A stretch of DNA of 19,192 bases, taken from NCBI GenBank assembly GCA_050697275.1, contig JBOGZI010000301.1:1-19192 (forward strand), in the 5' to 3' direction. How positions within the stretch are numbered: position 1 is the first letter of the stretch; each line of letters starts with the position of its first letter. Shown one piece after another: positions 1-5,971 of the stretch. The DNA is from JBOGZI01 sp050697275. GTDB lineage: Bacteria; Actinomycetota; Thermoleophilia; Solirubrobacterales; 70-9. Both the position numbers and the translations under genes were made by a program. The notes below the pieces were generated by a model. That model saw only the letters and a list, made by a program, of their open reading frames with translations. It did not search any database and had not been told where the DNA came from.

Positions 1-8
1 CTCGAGCC

Positions 9-647
9 CTAGACGGCCGGAGGGGCCGGCGCCGCCGGCCCGCTGCGCGCCCGCATGGAGAGCAGGATGCTGACGATCAGGATCCAGATCGCCATGCCCA
101 GGAAGGCAGCGAAGCCGATCGGGGTGACCGCGATAACCCCGAGCACGATCGCCACCCAACCGAGCCACTTCGGCAGCGCGCCATGGCGCACGACCGAGAG
201 GCCCGTTGCGAGCAGGACCAACTGGGTCCCCACCGCCAGGGGCATGAAGTCGTTGTCCCATAGGGCCTGGAGCGCCTGCACCGCCACCGGATCGACGTCG
301 TCAGCCGCTTCGGCGAGCGCGAACAGGATCGTGCTGTCGATCGCGGCGCCGACCGCGACGATCACCGCGCCCGCGAACGAGACCGCGGAGAGCACTCCTC
401 CTTCCCCCTCCGCCGCGCGCAGGACCCTGCGCAGGTAGCCGAAGAAGAAGACCAGGAGGGTGGCCGCCATTCCGACCAGCGCGGCGCCGAACTGAATCGA
501 GTCCTTGTCGTCGCTGTAGAACGCGACGATCTCCTCGACCGGGTCGTCCGCGGTAGGCGGCTCGCCGCTGAGTGCGAAGCCGACGATCGCGAAGACGATG
601 AACGCGACCCCGGTGAGTGGCGCCAACCATTCGTTGCTTCTGTTCAT
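9..647 (-). CDS. small multi-pass integral membrane protein, function unknown
   Basis: The product has 212 residues and I do not recognise a named family. Hydrophobic stretches at about residues 7-27, 51-71, 86-113, 133-153 and 159-197 give five or six membrane spans. An acidic loop (about 30-50) follows the first span, and the C-terminal tail is short and rich in Pro and Ala. There are no obvious catalytic or metal-binding motifs. The ATG at 645-647 is well supported because its leader carries a strong Shine-Dalgarno run (AGGAGG, revcomp of 652-657) four bases upstream. The gene stands alone, divergent from the serine tRNA, so it probably has its own promoter in the 145-bp gap. Proteins of this size and layout are common uncharacterised membrane proteins in actinobacteria. 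Coding status is secure; function is unknown. Confidence 0.85.
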   Translation of the reverse strand: MNRSNEWLAPLTGVAFIVFAIVGFALSGEPPTADDPVEEIVAFYSDDKDSIQFGAALVGMAATLLVFFFGYLRRVLRAAEGEGGVLSAVSFAGAVIVAVGAAIDSTILFALAEAADDVDPVAVQALQALWDNDFMPLAVGTQLVLLATGLSVVRHGALPKWLGWVAIVLGVIAVTPIGFAAFLGMAIWILIVSILLSMRARSGPAAPAPPAV

Positions 648-701
648 TGCTCCTCCTCTGAGTGCCTGTGGCAGGAAGCGCCTCCCCGGGGCGCGGGCGC
701 A

Positions 702-707
702 GTATTA
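702..707 (-). promoter_or_regulatory. possible -10 element for the leftward membrane-protein gene
   Basis: On the minus strand this reads TAATAC, close to the sigma-70 -10 consensus, in one of the few AT-rich patches of the 648-792 gap. It lies about 55 bases upstream of the start codon at 647. No convincing TTGACA-like -35 was found at 16-18 bp spacing, so the call is weak. Confidence 0.2.
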
Positions 708-743
708 CCCTTGTGGTGCGAGGGTGCTCCGGAGATGCGAGGG

Positions 744-759
744 GGCTCCGCCAGGAGCC
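744..759. other. short perfect hairpin in the divergent gap
   Basis: Arms ggctcc (744-749) and ggagcc (754-759) pair perfectly around a four-base loop. It lies 34 bases before the tRNA and about 100 bases before the leftward gene. There is no T-run on either side, so it is not a convincing intrinsic terminator. It may be chance in GC-rich DNA. Confidence 0.25.
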
Positions 760-792
760 ACCCGTTTCATCAGGAGGAGCAACCCGTTTGCT

Positions 793-883
793 GGAGAGGT
801 GTCCGAGTGGCTTAAGGAGCGCGACTGGAAATCGCGTGGGCGGGCTTGTACCTGCCTCGTGGGTTCGAATCCCACCCTCTCCG
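793..883 (+). tRNA. tRNA-Ser (anticodon GGA)
   Basis: A complete class II tRNA folds from this stretch. The acceptor arms GGAGAGG (793-799) and CCTCTCC (876-882) are perfect complements, followed by discriminator G883, which is usual for serine. The D-arm region contains the typical GAGTGG-TTAAGG pattern. The anticodon stem CGCGA/TCGCG (820-824 with 832-836) holds the loop CTGGAAA, with anticodon GGA at 827-829. A long variable arm follows, as expected for serine. The T-arm GTGGGTTCGAATCCCAC is intact. CCA is not encoded, since CTG follows the discriminator. It reads serine codons UCC and UCU. Confidence 0.97.
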
Positions 884-889
884 CTGATC

Positions 890-927
890 ACCGGCATCCG
901 CGACCCACGGGCGTTAGGCCTGCCGGT
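890..927 (+). terminator. possible weak terminator or stem-loop after tRNA-Ser
   Basis: Arms ACCGGCA (890-896) and TGCCGGT (921-927) are perfect inverted copies around a 24-base loop that can itself pair partly. It starts seven bases after the tRNA end. The following bases (caaatagccttt) are only mildly T-containing, so intrinsic termination is uncertain. It could equally be a processing structure or chance. Confidence 0.25.
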
Positions 928-947
928 CAAATAGCCTTTCGGCCGCA

Positions 948-1934
948 ATGGCCCGCGTGCAGACCGTGAGGGGGCCGGTGGAGGCCGGGGAGCTCGGCAC
1001 GACGCTGATCCACGAGCACCTCCGCAACTGGGACGAGGCGGTCCACATGCAGTGGCCGAACGCCGGGACCGCCAAGGAGGAGCCGCCCTACGAGGCGGGG
1101 CCGGGCGAGGACCTCGAGCTCGCCATCGAGGACGCCAAGACCGCCGTCGAGCTCGGGGTGAAGACGATCGGGGAGCCAACCGCGATGTTCCTCGGTCGCG
1201 ACGTCGAGTTCCTGCGCCGGGTCTCGGAGGAGAGCGGGCTCCAGGTGGTGCCCTGCACCGGCATCTACACCTACGACTACCTGCCCCAGTTCTTCCTCAA
1301 CCGAGGCCCCGACCAGATCGCGGACCTGTTCGTGGGCGACATCGAGCAGGGGATCCAGGGGACCGAGATCAAGGCCGCCTTCATCAAGTGCGCGGCCGAC
1401 GAGCCGGGCGTGAACGAGAACATCGAGAAGGTCCACCGGGCGGCGGCGCGGGCGAGCGTGCGCACCGGCGCGCCGATCATGGCTCACACCCGCCCCGCCA
1501 GCGACACGGGCCCCAGGCAGATCGAGATCTTCGAGGAGGAGGGCGTGGAGCTGGCCAAGGTCCAGCTCGCCCACACCGGCGACACCGACGACCTCGACTA
1601 CATCGAGCGGGTGCTCGACAAGGGGGTCTGGATCGGGCTCGACCGCTATGGGTTGGAGCACTTCCTGCCCTACGAGAAGCGGCAGAAGACGACCCTGGCC
1701 CTGCTCGAGCGCGGCTACGCCGACCGGATCTTCCTCTCGGCGGACTCGAACTCGACCATCGACTGGTACCCGCCGGACGTGATCGAGCAGCTCGTCCAAG
1801 CGGAGATGGCGAAGGACTGGAACATCCGCATGGTCCCCGAGAAGGTCCTTCCGGAGCTGCGGGAGAGCGGCATCACCGCGGAGCAGGAGCGGACGATGAT
1901 GGTGGACAACCCCGTCCGCTGGCTGACGGGCTGA
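948..1934 (+). CDS. phosphotriesterase-like metal-dependent hydrolase (PLL/lactonase-type amidohydrolase)
   Basis: The product has 328 residues, the usual length for the phosphotriesterase family (binuclear-metal TIM barrel). All expected metal ligands are visible: H22 and H24 (HEH), the bridging carboxylated lysine K147 (AAFIKCA), H180 (MAHT), H209 (LAHTGD) and D266 (SADSN). The segment GLDRYG at 230-235 is typical of phosphotriesterase-like lactonases and related proteins. There is no signal peptide, so it should be cytosolic. Family members hydrolyse lactones, including acyl-homoserine or oxo-lactones, and sometimes organophosphates. The substrate here cannot be set from sequence. The ATG at 948 has no clear Shine-Dalgarno but gives the expected N-terminus (VQTVRGP before the HEH strand). 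The nicotinate phosphoribosyltransferase gene follows 25 bp downstream on the same strand, suggesting co-transcription. Confidence 0.92.
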   Translation: MARVQTVRGPVEAGELGTTLIHEHLRNWDEAVHMQWPNAGTAKEEPPYEAGPGEDLELAIEDAKTAVELGVKTIGEPTAMFLGRDVEFLRRVSEESGLQVVPCTGIYTYDYLPQFFLNRGPDQIADLFVGDIEQGIQGTEIKAAFIKCAADEPGVNENIEKVHRAAARASVRTGAPIMAHTRPASDTGPRQIEIFEEEGVELAKVQLAHTGDTDDLDYIERVLDKGVWIGLDRYGLEHFLPYEKRQKTTLALLERGYADRIFLSADSNSTIDWYPPDVIEQLVQAEMAKDWNIRMVPEKVLPELRESGITAEQERTMMVDNPVRWLTG

Positions 1935-1959
1935 GCTCCGGGCCGCCTAGGCTTGGGCC

Positions 1960-3336
1960 GTGGCGGACGCGAACGATCCCGGACTGCTGACGGCGCCCGA
2001 GACCGCGCTGCTCACCGATCAGTACGAGATCACGATGGCGGCCAGCTACCACCGCCGGGGGATGAACGAGCCCTCGGTCTTCGAGCTGTTCGCGAGGAGG
2101 CTGCCGCCAAACCGTGAATGGCTGCTCGCCTGCGGGGTCGGGCCGGTGCTGCGGCTGATCAGCGAGATGCGCTTCGGCGATCGCGAGCTCGGCTACCTCG
2201 CCGAGACCGGATGCCGCGACGAGTTCCTCGATTACCTGGCGGAGTTCCGCTTCAGCGGGGACATCGAGGCGATGCCAGAGGGCACGATCGCCTTCGCGAC
2301 CGAGCCGCTGCTGCGCGTGACGGCCCCCAGGATCGAGGCGCAGCTGCTCGAGACGCTCCTGCTCAACCAGATGAACTTCCAGACCATGATCGCCACCAAG
2401 GCGGCCCGCGTCGTGCTGGCGGCCGGCGGGGGCGAACCCGGCTCCGGCGAGGGGGTCGTCGACTTCTCGCCGCGCCGCGACCACGGGGTGGACGCGGCGA
2501 TGAAGGCGGCACGCGCTTCCGCGGTGGCCGGTTGCGGCGGCACCTCGAACGTGGCGGCGGCGATGCGCTACGGGCTGCGGCCGGTGGGCACGATGGCCCA
2601 CTCCTACGTGCTCAGCTTCGAGAGCGAGGCCGAGGCGTTTCGCGCCTTCATGGAGGACAACCCGGACAATGCGCTGCTGCTGGTCGACACCTACGACACG
2701 CCTGAGGGCGTGCGGCGGGCGATCGAGGCATCGCGGCGGACCGGGGTGCCGCTCGCCGGGATTCGCCTGGACTCCGGTGACCTGGCGGCGCTGTCGCGGG
2801 AGGCGCGCCGCCTGCTCGACGAGGCGGGGATCCCGGACGCGCGGATCCTCGCCTCCGGCGACCTGGAGGAGGGGCGGATCGCGGAGCTGTGCCGCGGCGG
2901 CGCGCCGATCGACCTCTGGGGCGTCGGGACCGACCTCGGCACGAGCCGCGACTCGCCGGTCGTGAACGGCGTCTACAAGCTGGTTGCCGATCTCCGCGAC
3001 GGCCGCTGGCGCGGCGTCGCGAAGACCTCTCAGGGCAAGGCCACCCTGCCGGGACCGAAGCAGGTCCTGCGCCGCTTCCGCTCGGGCCAGATGGCAGGCG
3101 ACATGGTCTCGGCGGCCGACGAGGACCTCGAGGGCGAGCCGCTTCTCGTCCCCGCGATGCGCGACGGTGAGATCGTGCTCGCCGAGCCGATGGAGCGAAT
3201 GCGGGAGCGAACCGACGCCAGCTTGAGGGCGCTGCCGGAGGGCCTGCGGCGCGGCGGCGGCCCGCCCTATCCGGTCACGCTCTCCGAGCGGCTCCGCGCC
3301 ACCGCCGAGCGAGCCGGCGACTCAACGGCGGGCTGA
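1960..3336 (+). CDS. pncB: nicotinate phosphoribosyltransferase
   Basis: The product has 458 residues and makes nicotinate mononucleotide from nicotinate and PRPP with ATP hydrolysis, the entry step of the Preiss-Handler NAD salvage route in the cytosol. Family signatures seen: TDQYEITM (19-26) near the N-terminus, GGTSNVAA (193-200), GTMAHSYV (210-217) with H214 at the site of the phosphorylated histidine, RLDSGDL (269-275), and GVGTDLGTS (321-329) in the phosphate-binding region. Length and motif order match actinobacterial PncB. The start is a GTG at 1960 without a clear Shine-Dalgarno; the next motif begins only 18 residues in, so no shorter start is plausible. It lies 25 bp after the phosphotriesterase-like gene. 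Its 3' end overlaps the convergent deaminase gene by 15 bp. Confidence 0.95.
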   Translation: MADANDPGLLTAPETALLTDQYEITMAASYHRRGMNEPSVFELFARRLPPNREWLLACGVGPVLRLISEMRFGDRELGYLAETGCRDEFLDYLAEFRFSGDIEAMPEGTIAFATEPLLRVTAPRIEAQLLETLLLNQMNFQTMIATKAARVVLAAGGGEPGSGEGVVDFSPRRDHGVDAAMKAARASAVAGCGGTSNVAAAMRYGLRPVGTMAHSYVLSFESEAEAFRAFMEDNPDNALLLVDTYDTPEGVRRAIEASRRTGVPLAGIRLDSGDLAALSREARRLLDEAGIPDARILASGDLEEGRIAELCRGGAPIDLWGVGTDLGTSRDSPVVNGVYKLVADLRDGRWRGVAKTSQGKATLPGPKQVLRRFRSGQMAGDMVSAADEDLEGEPLLVPAMRDGEIVLAEPMERMRERTDASLRALPEGLRRGGGPPYPVTLSERLRATAERAGDSTAG

Positions 3337-3798
3337 GAAGAAGTCCTCGAGCAGCGCTGCCGACTCATCCGCGAGTAGGCCCGGCTGGACCTCGGGGCGG
3401 TGGTTGAGCGCCGCCGAGAGCGGCGGGGCGAAGAGGTCGATCACGCCGCCGGCGGCCCCGCCCTTGGGATCGGGCGCCCCGAAGAGGAGGCGCGGCACCC
3501 GGGCCAGCGCGATCGCGCCCGCGCACATCGCGCAGGGCTCCAGCGTGACGTAGATGCTCGTCTCCGCCAGCCGCCAGCCGCCGAGGCGCTTCGCGGCCTG
3601 GCGCATGGCGAGCACCTCCGCGTGGGCGGTGGGGTCGCGGCGCAGCTCGCGCTCGTTGCCCGCGGCACCCAGCACCTCCTCACCCCGGGCGACCACGGCG
3701 CCGATCGGCACGTCGCCGTGCTCGGCGGCGCGCTCGGCGAGCTCGAGCGCCCGCTGCATGACCCGCTCGTCGGCGGCGCTGAAGCCAGGCTCGGCCAT
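3322..3798 (-). CDS. tadA: tRNA adenosine(34) deaminase / cytidine deaminase-fold enzyme
   Basis: The product has 158 residues, typical for TadA. It deaminates A34 to inosine in the wobble position of tRNA-Arg(ACG). The zinc site is complete: H59 and the proton-shuttle E61 in TAHAEV, and C89 and C92 in PCAMC. The substrate-binding asparagine of GNE (N48) and the typical GDVPIGAVV strand (about 28-36) are also present. The C-terminal LNHRPEVQPGLL segment fits TadA better than free guanine deaminase or dCMP deaminase. I chose ATG at 3796-3798. A longer frame to a TTG at 3846 would add 16 residues of non-conserved sequence. No strong Shine-Dalgarno is seen. The gene converges on pncB with a 15-bp overlap and diverges from the subtilase gene across a 123-bp gap (3799-3921) in which I see no clear promoter. 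Confidence 0.93.
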   Translation of the reverse strand: MAEPGFSAADERVMQRALELAERAAEHGDVPIGAVVARGEEVLGAAGNERELRRDPTAHAEVLAMRQAAKRLGGWRLAETSIYVTLEPCAMCAGAIALARVPRLLFGAPDPKGGAAGGVIDLFAPPLSAALNHRPEVQPGLLADESAALLEDFFSARR

Positions 3799-3921
3799 CG
3801 GCGCCCAGTATCGCCGCAACCGGGCCGAAGCGAGATCTGCAGGCAACTTTCAACGCAGGGCGGTGTTTCGGGGGTGAGCCGGCGCGCGCCGGCCAGCCTC
3901 GAGGGGAAAGCTGAACCGAGA

Positions 3922-5271
3922 ATGCGGAAGACCTTTGCCACAGCCGCGCTCACCTTCGCCGTCGCGCTCGTGACGGCGCCCGCCGCGCCTGCCGTGGTCG
4001 CCCCCTCGGGTGCCGACTATGTCCCCGGCGAGCTGCTGGTGCGCTTCGCCGGCGAGCGCGAGCGGCTGATCGACCTCCCCCCGACGGTCGCCGTCGGCGA
4101 GGCGGCGCGGGCGCTGCAAGCCAACCCCGAGGTCGCCTACGCGGTCCCCGACTACATCGCGCGCACCTCCGCGGTCCCGAACGACTTCGGGCTCGTGGGC
4201 GGGCCGGGCGGCTGGCAGCGGACACAGTGGAACTTCCTGCCCTGCGGCTCGGTCTGCGGTCAGTCCACGACGCCGCTCCCGTTCGAAGCGCGGGGAGGGA
4301 TCAACGCCCCCGGCGCCTGGGAGGTGCTGAAGACCCGCCGGGCGCCGGGAGCCAAGGGCGTCAAGGTCGCGGTGCTGGACACCGGGGTGGCCTACCTCAC
4401 CGAGAAGCCCAGGTTCCGCAGGAGCCCCGACTTCGCCAAGAAGCAGTTCCTCCCCGGATTCGACTTCGTCGACAAGAGCAAGATGCCGCTCGACCGGGAC
4501 GGCCACGGCACCCACGTGGCGGGCACGATCGCCGAGCGGACCGGCAACCGTTTCGCGCTCACCGGGCTGGCCTATCGGGCCAAGATCATCCCGGTTCGGG
4601 TCCTCGACGCGGAGGGATTCGGCAGGGCGCGCGACATCGGCCGAGGCGTGCGCTTCGCGGCGAAGCACGGGGCAAAGGTGATCAACATGAGCTTCGAGTT
4701 CTCCGGCTCCGTCAACAGCTGCGCCAAGATCCCGACGATCTGCTCGGCGATCAGGTTCGCCGCCAAGCGGGGCGCCGTCGTGGTCTCGGCGGCCGGGAAC
4801 GAGAACGGCCAGCCGGTCGCCTTCCCGGCGGGGGCGCCGCACGTGATCGGGGTCGGCCGCGTCACCAAGGACGCCTGTCTCGCCAACGGCTCCCGCACCG
4901 GCTCGGGCCTCGACCTCGTCGCTCCGGGCGGCGGGCTGCCGCTGCTCTCAACCTGCGGGGCCAACGACTTCTACTTCTCGCGGGCCGCCCAGATCACCCA
5001 ATTCACCTTCCGGGGCGGCAACTTCAGGGCCTTCGGATATCCCGGCGGGTACGAGGGCACGTCGATGGCGGCGGCTCACGTCTCGGGGGTGGCGGCGATG
5101 GTGCTCGCGAGCCGGGTGGTCGGCCGCTCGCCGGCGGCGGTCGAGTGCCAGCTCGAGGGGACCGCCCGAAACAAGCCGGGTCAGCTCGGGCAGCCGTATG
5201 ACCCGCTCCTGTTCGGCGCCGGGCTGGTGGACGCCGCGGCGGCCGTCACCGCTGCCGCGCCTGGTTGTTGA
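3922..5271 (+). CDS. secreted subtilisin-family serine protease (S8)
   Basis: The product has 449 residues. An N-terminal signal peptide (about 1-24, two basic residues, a hydrophobic core and an APAAPA-like cleavage zone) sends it outside the cell. A short propeptide-like region (33-81) starts with YVPGELLVRF and ends with AYAVPDYIA, as in fervidolysin-type prodomains, but the middle is shorter than usual. The catalytic triad is canonical: D153 (VLDTG), H195 (DGHGTHVAG) and S381 (EGTSMAAAH), with oxyanion N293 (AAGNENG). Eight cysteines suggest disulfides. There are no extra C-terminal domains. I chose ATG 3922 because the signal peptide begins there; an in-frame GTG at 3874 would prepend 16 polar residues. 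It diverges from tadA and converges on the stress-protein gene. Its substrate is unknown. Confidence 0.93.
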   Translation: MRKTFATAALTFAVALVTAPAAPAVVAPSGADYVPGELLVRFAGERERLIDLPPTVAVGEAARALQANPEVAYAVPDYIARTSAVPNDFGLVGGPGGWQRTQWNFLPCGSVCGQSTTPLPFEARGGINAPGAWEVLKTRRAPGAKGVKVAVLDTGVAYLTEKPRFRRSPDFAKKQFLPGFDFVDKSKMPLDRDGHGTHVAGTIAERTGNRFALTGLAYRAKIIPVRVLDAEGFGRARDIGRGVRFAAKHGAKVINMSFEFSGSVNSCAKIPTICSAIRFAAKRGAVVVSAAGNENGQPVAFPAGAPHVIGVGRVTKDACLANGSRTGSGLDLVAPGGGLPLLSTCGANDFYFSRAAQITQFTFRGGNFRAFGYPGGYEGTSMAAAHVSGVAAMVLASRVVGRSPAAVECQLEGTARNKPGQLGQPYDPLLFGAGLVDAAAAVTAAAPGC

Positions 5272-5286
5272 CGGCTTCGCCACAAA

Positions 5287-5310
5287 CGGCGGCCACAAAC
5301 ACCGCCGCCG
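5287..5310 (+). terminator. GC-rich hairpin after the subtilase stop codon
   Basis: Arm cggcgg (5287-5292) can pair with ccgccg (5302-5307 or 5305-5310) around an A-rich loop, starting 15 bases after the stop codon. No T-run follows directly. Together with the inverted repeat at 5317-5339 it may form the transcription end of the subtilase gene. Confidence 0.3.
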
Positions 5311-5316
5311 AATAGA

Positions 5317-5339
5317 CAAAGACGACTACGTCGTCTTTG
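5317..5339. terminator. perfect inverted repeat at a convergent gene end, probable bidirectional terminator
   Basis: CAAAGACGAC (5317-5326) and GTCGTCTTTG (5330-5339) are perfect 10-base inverted copies around a three-base loop. Each arm carries an AAA/TTT end, so the transcript in either direction ends its stem with U residues. The repeat contains the stop codon of the stress-protein gene (5326-5328) and lies 46 bases after the subtilase stop. The position between two converging genes supports a shared terminator. The U-run is short (three, then TCTATTC on the minus side). Confidence 0.5.
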
Positions 5340-5769
5340 CGATCCAGACGTCGCAGGGCGAATGGTGCGAGATCTTGTTTGGCACGCTGCCGAGCAGGAA
5401 CCGGCGCGCTCCGGTCATGCCCTTGTTGCCGACCACGACCAGGTCCGCGTTGTTCTCCTCGGCGACGTCGAGGATCGCGTCGGCGGGATCGCCCTCGCGG
5501 GGGTGGGTGACCACGTCGACCTTCGCCTTCTTCGCCTCGGCGGCGGCCTTGTCGAGGATGAGCTGGACGTCCTCCCGGGGGTTGACGATGTGCGACACGT
5601 CGCCGCTGATCCCCTCCGTCTCCTGCTTGAGGCGGTCCTGCGGCACGGGCTCATAGGCACTGACGATCTCGAGCTTCCCCTTCGACATCTTCGCGAGCTC
5701 GATCGCCTCCCGAACCGCCTCCCCAGCGGTCTCCGAGCCGTCGGTTCCAACCACTATGCGGTCGAACAT
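5326..5769 (-). CDS. universal stress protein, UspA family, ATP-binding type
   Basis: The product has 147 residues, the normal length of a single-domain universal stress protein. The N-terminus FDRIVVGTDGS is the usual first strand and loop. The C-terminal nucleotide-binding pattern G-2x-G-9x-G-S is complete (G114, G117, G127, S128), so it belongs to the ATP-binding subgroup. Such proteins are cytosolic dimers that help cells survive stress or growth arrest; the exact role is rarely known. The ATG at 5767-5769 is preceded by a strong GAGGAGG Shine-Dalgarno (in the revcomp of 5773-5782). It is the last gene of the minus-strand block and is separated by 74 bp from the tiny membrane ORF upstream. 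Confidence 0.93.
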   Translation of the reverse strand: MFDRIVVGTDGSETAGEAVREAIELAKMSKGKLEIVSAYEPVPQDRLKQETEGISGDVSHIVNPREDVQLILDKAAAEAKKAKVDVVTHPREGDPADAILDVAEENNADLVVVGNKGMTGARRFLLGSVPNKISHHSPCDVWIAKTT

Positions 5770-5843
5770 TCGTCCTCCTCGCCCAAGCGCGGTTTGCGGG
5801 GCAATCCTATACCGGTCCGGGCGGGCGGCGAGCCACCTGGAAG

Positions 5844-5930
5844 CTAGGCGAGCTTCACGGTCGCGATCACCATCGAGGCGATCAGGCAGACGACGATGAT
5901 CACCATGGTGACGAGCCAGACCCGCGGCAC
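5844..5930 (-). CDS. 28-residue single-span membrane peptide (small ORF)
   Basis: A GTG at 5928-5930 opens a 28-codon frame ending in TAG at 5844-5846. It starts PRVWLVT, continues with a run of Val, Ile, Leu, Met and Ala forming one transmembrane helix (about residues 4-24), and ends VKLA. All 28 sense codons end in G or C, which matches the coding style of the neighbours and is hard to get by chance. A purine-rich GAGGG abuts the start codon, which is close for a Shine-Dalgarno. An in-frame TAG four codons upstream bounds the ORF. It lies between the metallophosphoesterase and stress-protein genes, on their strand. I do not know a family for it. It may be a genuine small envelope protein or a chance hydrophobic frame. 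Confidence 0.45.
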   Translation of the reverse strand: MPRVWLVTMVIIVVCLIASMVIATVKLA

Positions 5931-5950
5931 CCCTCGATCCTAGCCCGGCC

Positions 5951-5966
5951 GCCCGCTGCGGCGGGC
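5951..5966 (-). terminator. GC hairpin just after the metallophosphoesterase gene
   Basis: GCCCGC (5951-5956) and GCGGGC (5961-5966) pair perfectly around TGCG, six bases past the metallophosphoesterase stop codon on the minus strand. There is no T-tract behind it. Position suggests termination or 3'-end stabilisation, but the evidence is only structural. Confidence 0.3.
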
Positions 5967-5971
5967 CGCGC

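Noticed and set aside
1..6. CTCGAG at the first base, as a possible cloning or assembly junction
   Set aside because: A six-base restriction site is common in GC-rich DNA, and the following sequence is ordinary native coding DNA.
598..969. Plus-strand frames running through the tRNA
   Set aside because: They cover a perfect tRNA-Ser fold and the start of the phosphotriesterase-like gene and have no protein family features.
3799..3846. Longer TadA start (TTG at 3844-3846)
   Set aside because: It would add 16 residues with no similarity to the TadA N-terminus; the ATG at 3798 gives the usual length.
3400..3921. Extended N-terminus of the secreted subtilase over the tadA gene
   Set aside because: The extra 174 codons are antisense to tadA, and the signal peptide starts at ATG 3922.
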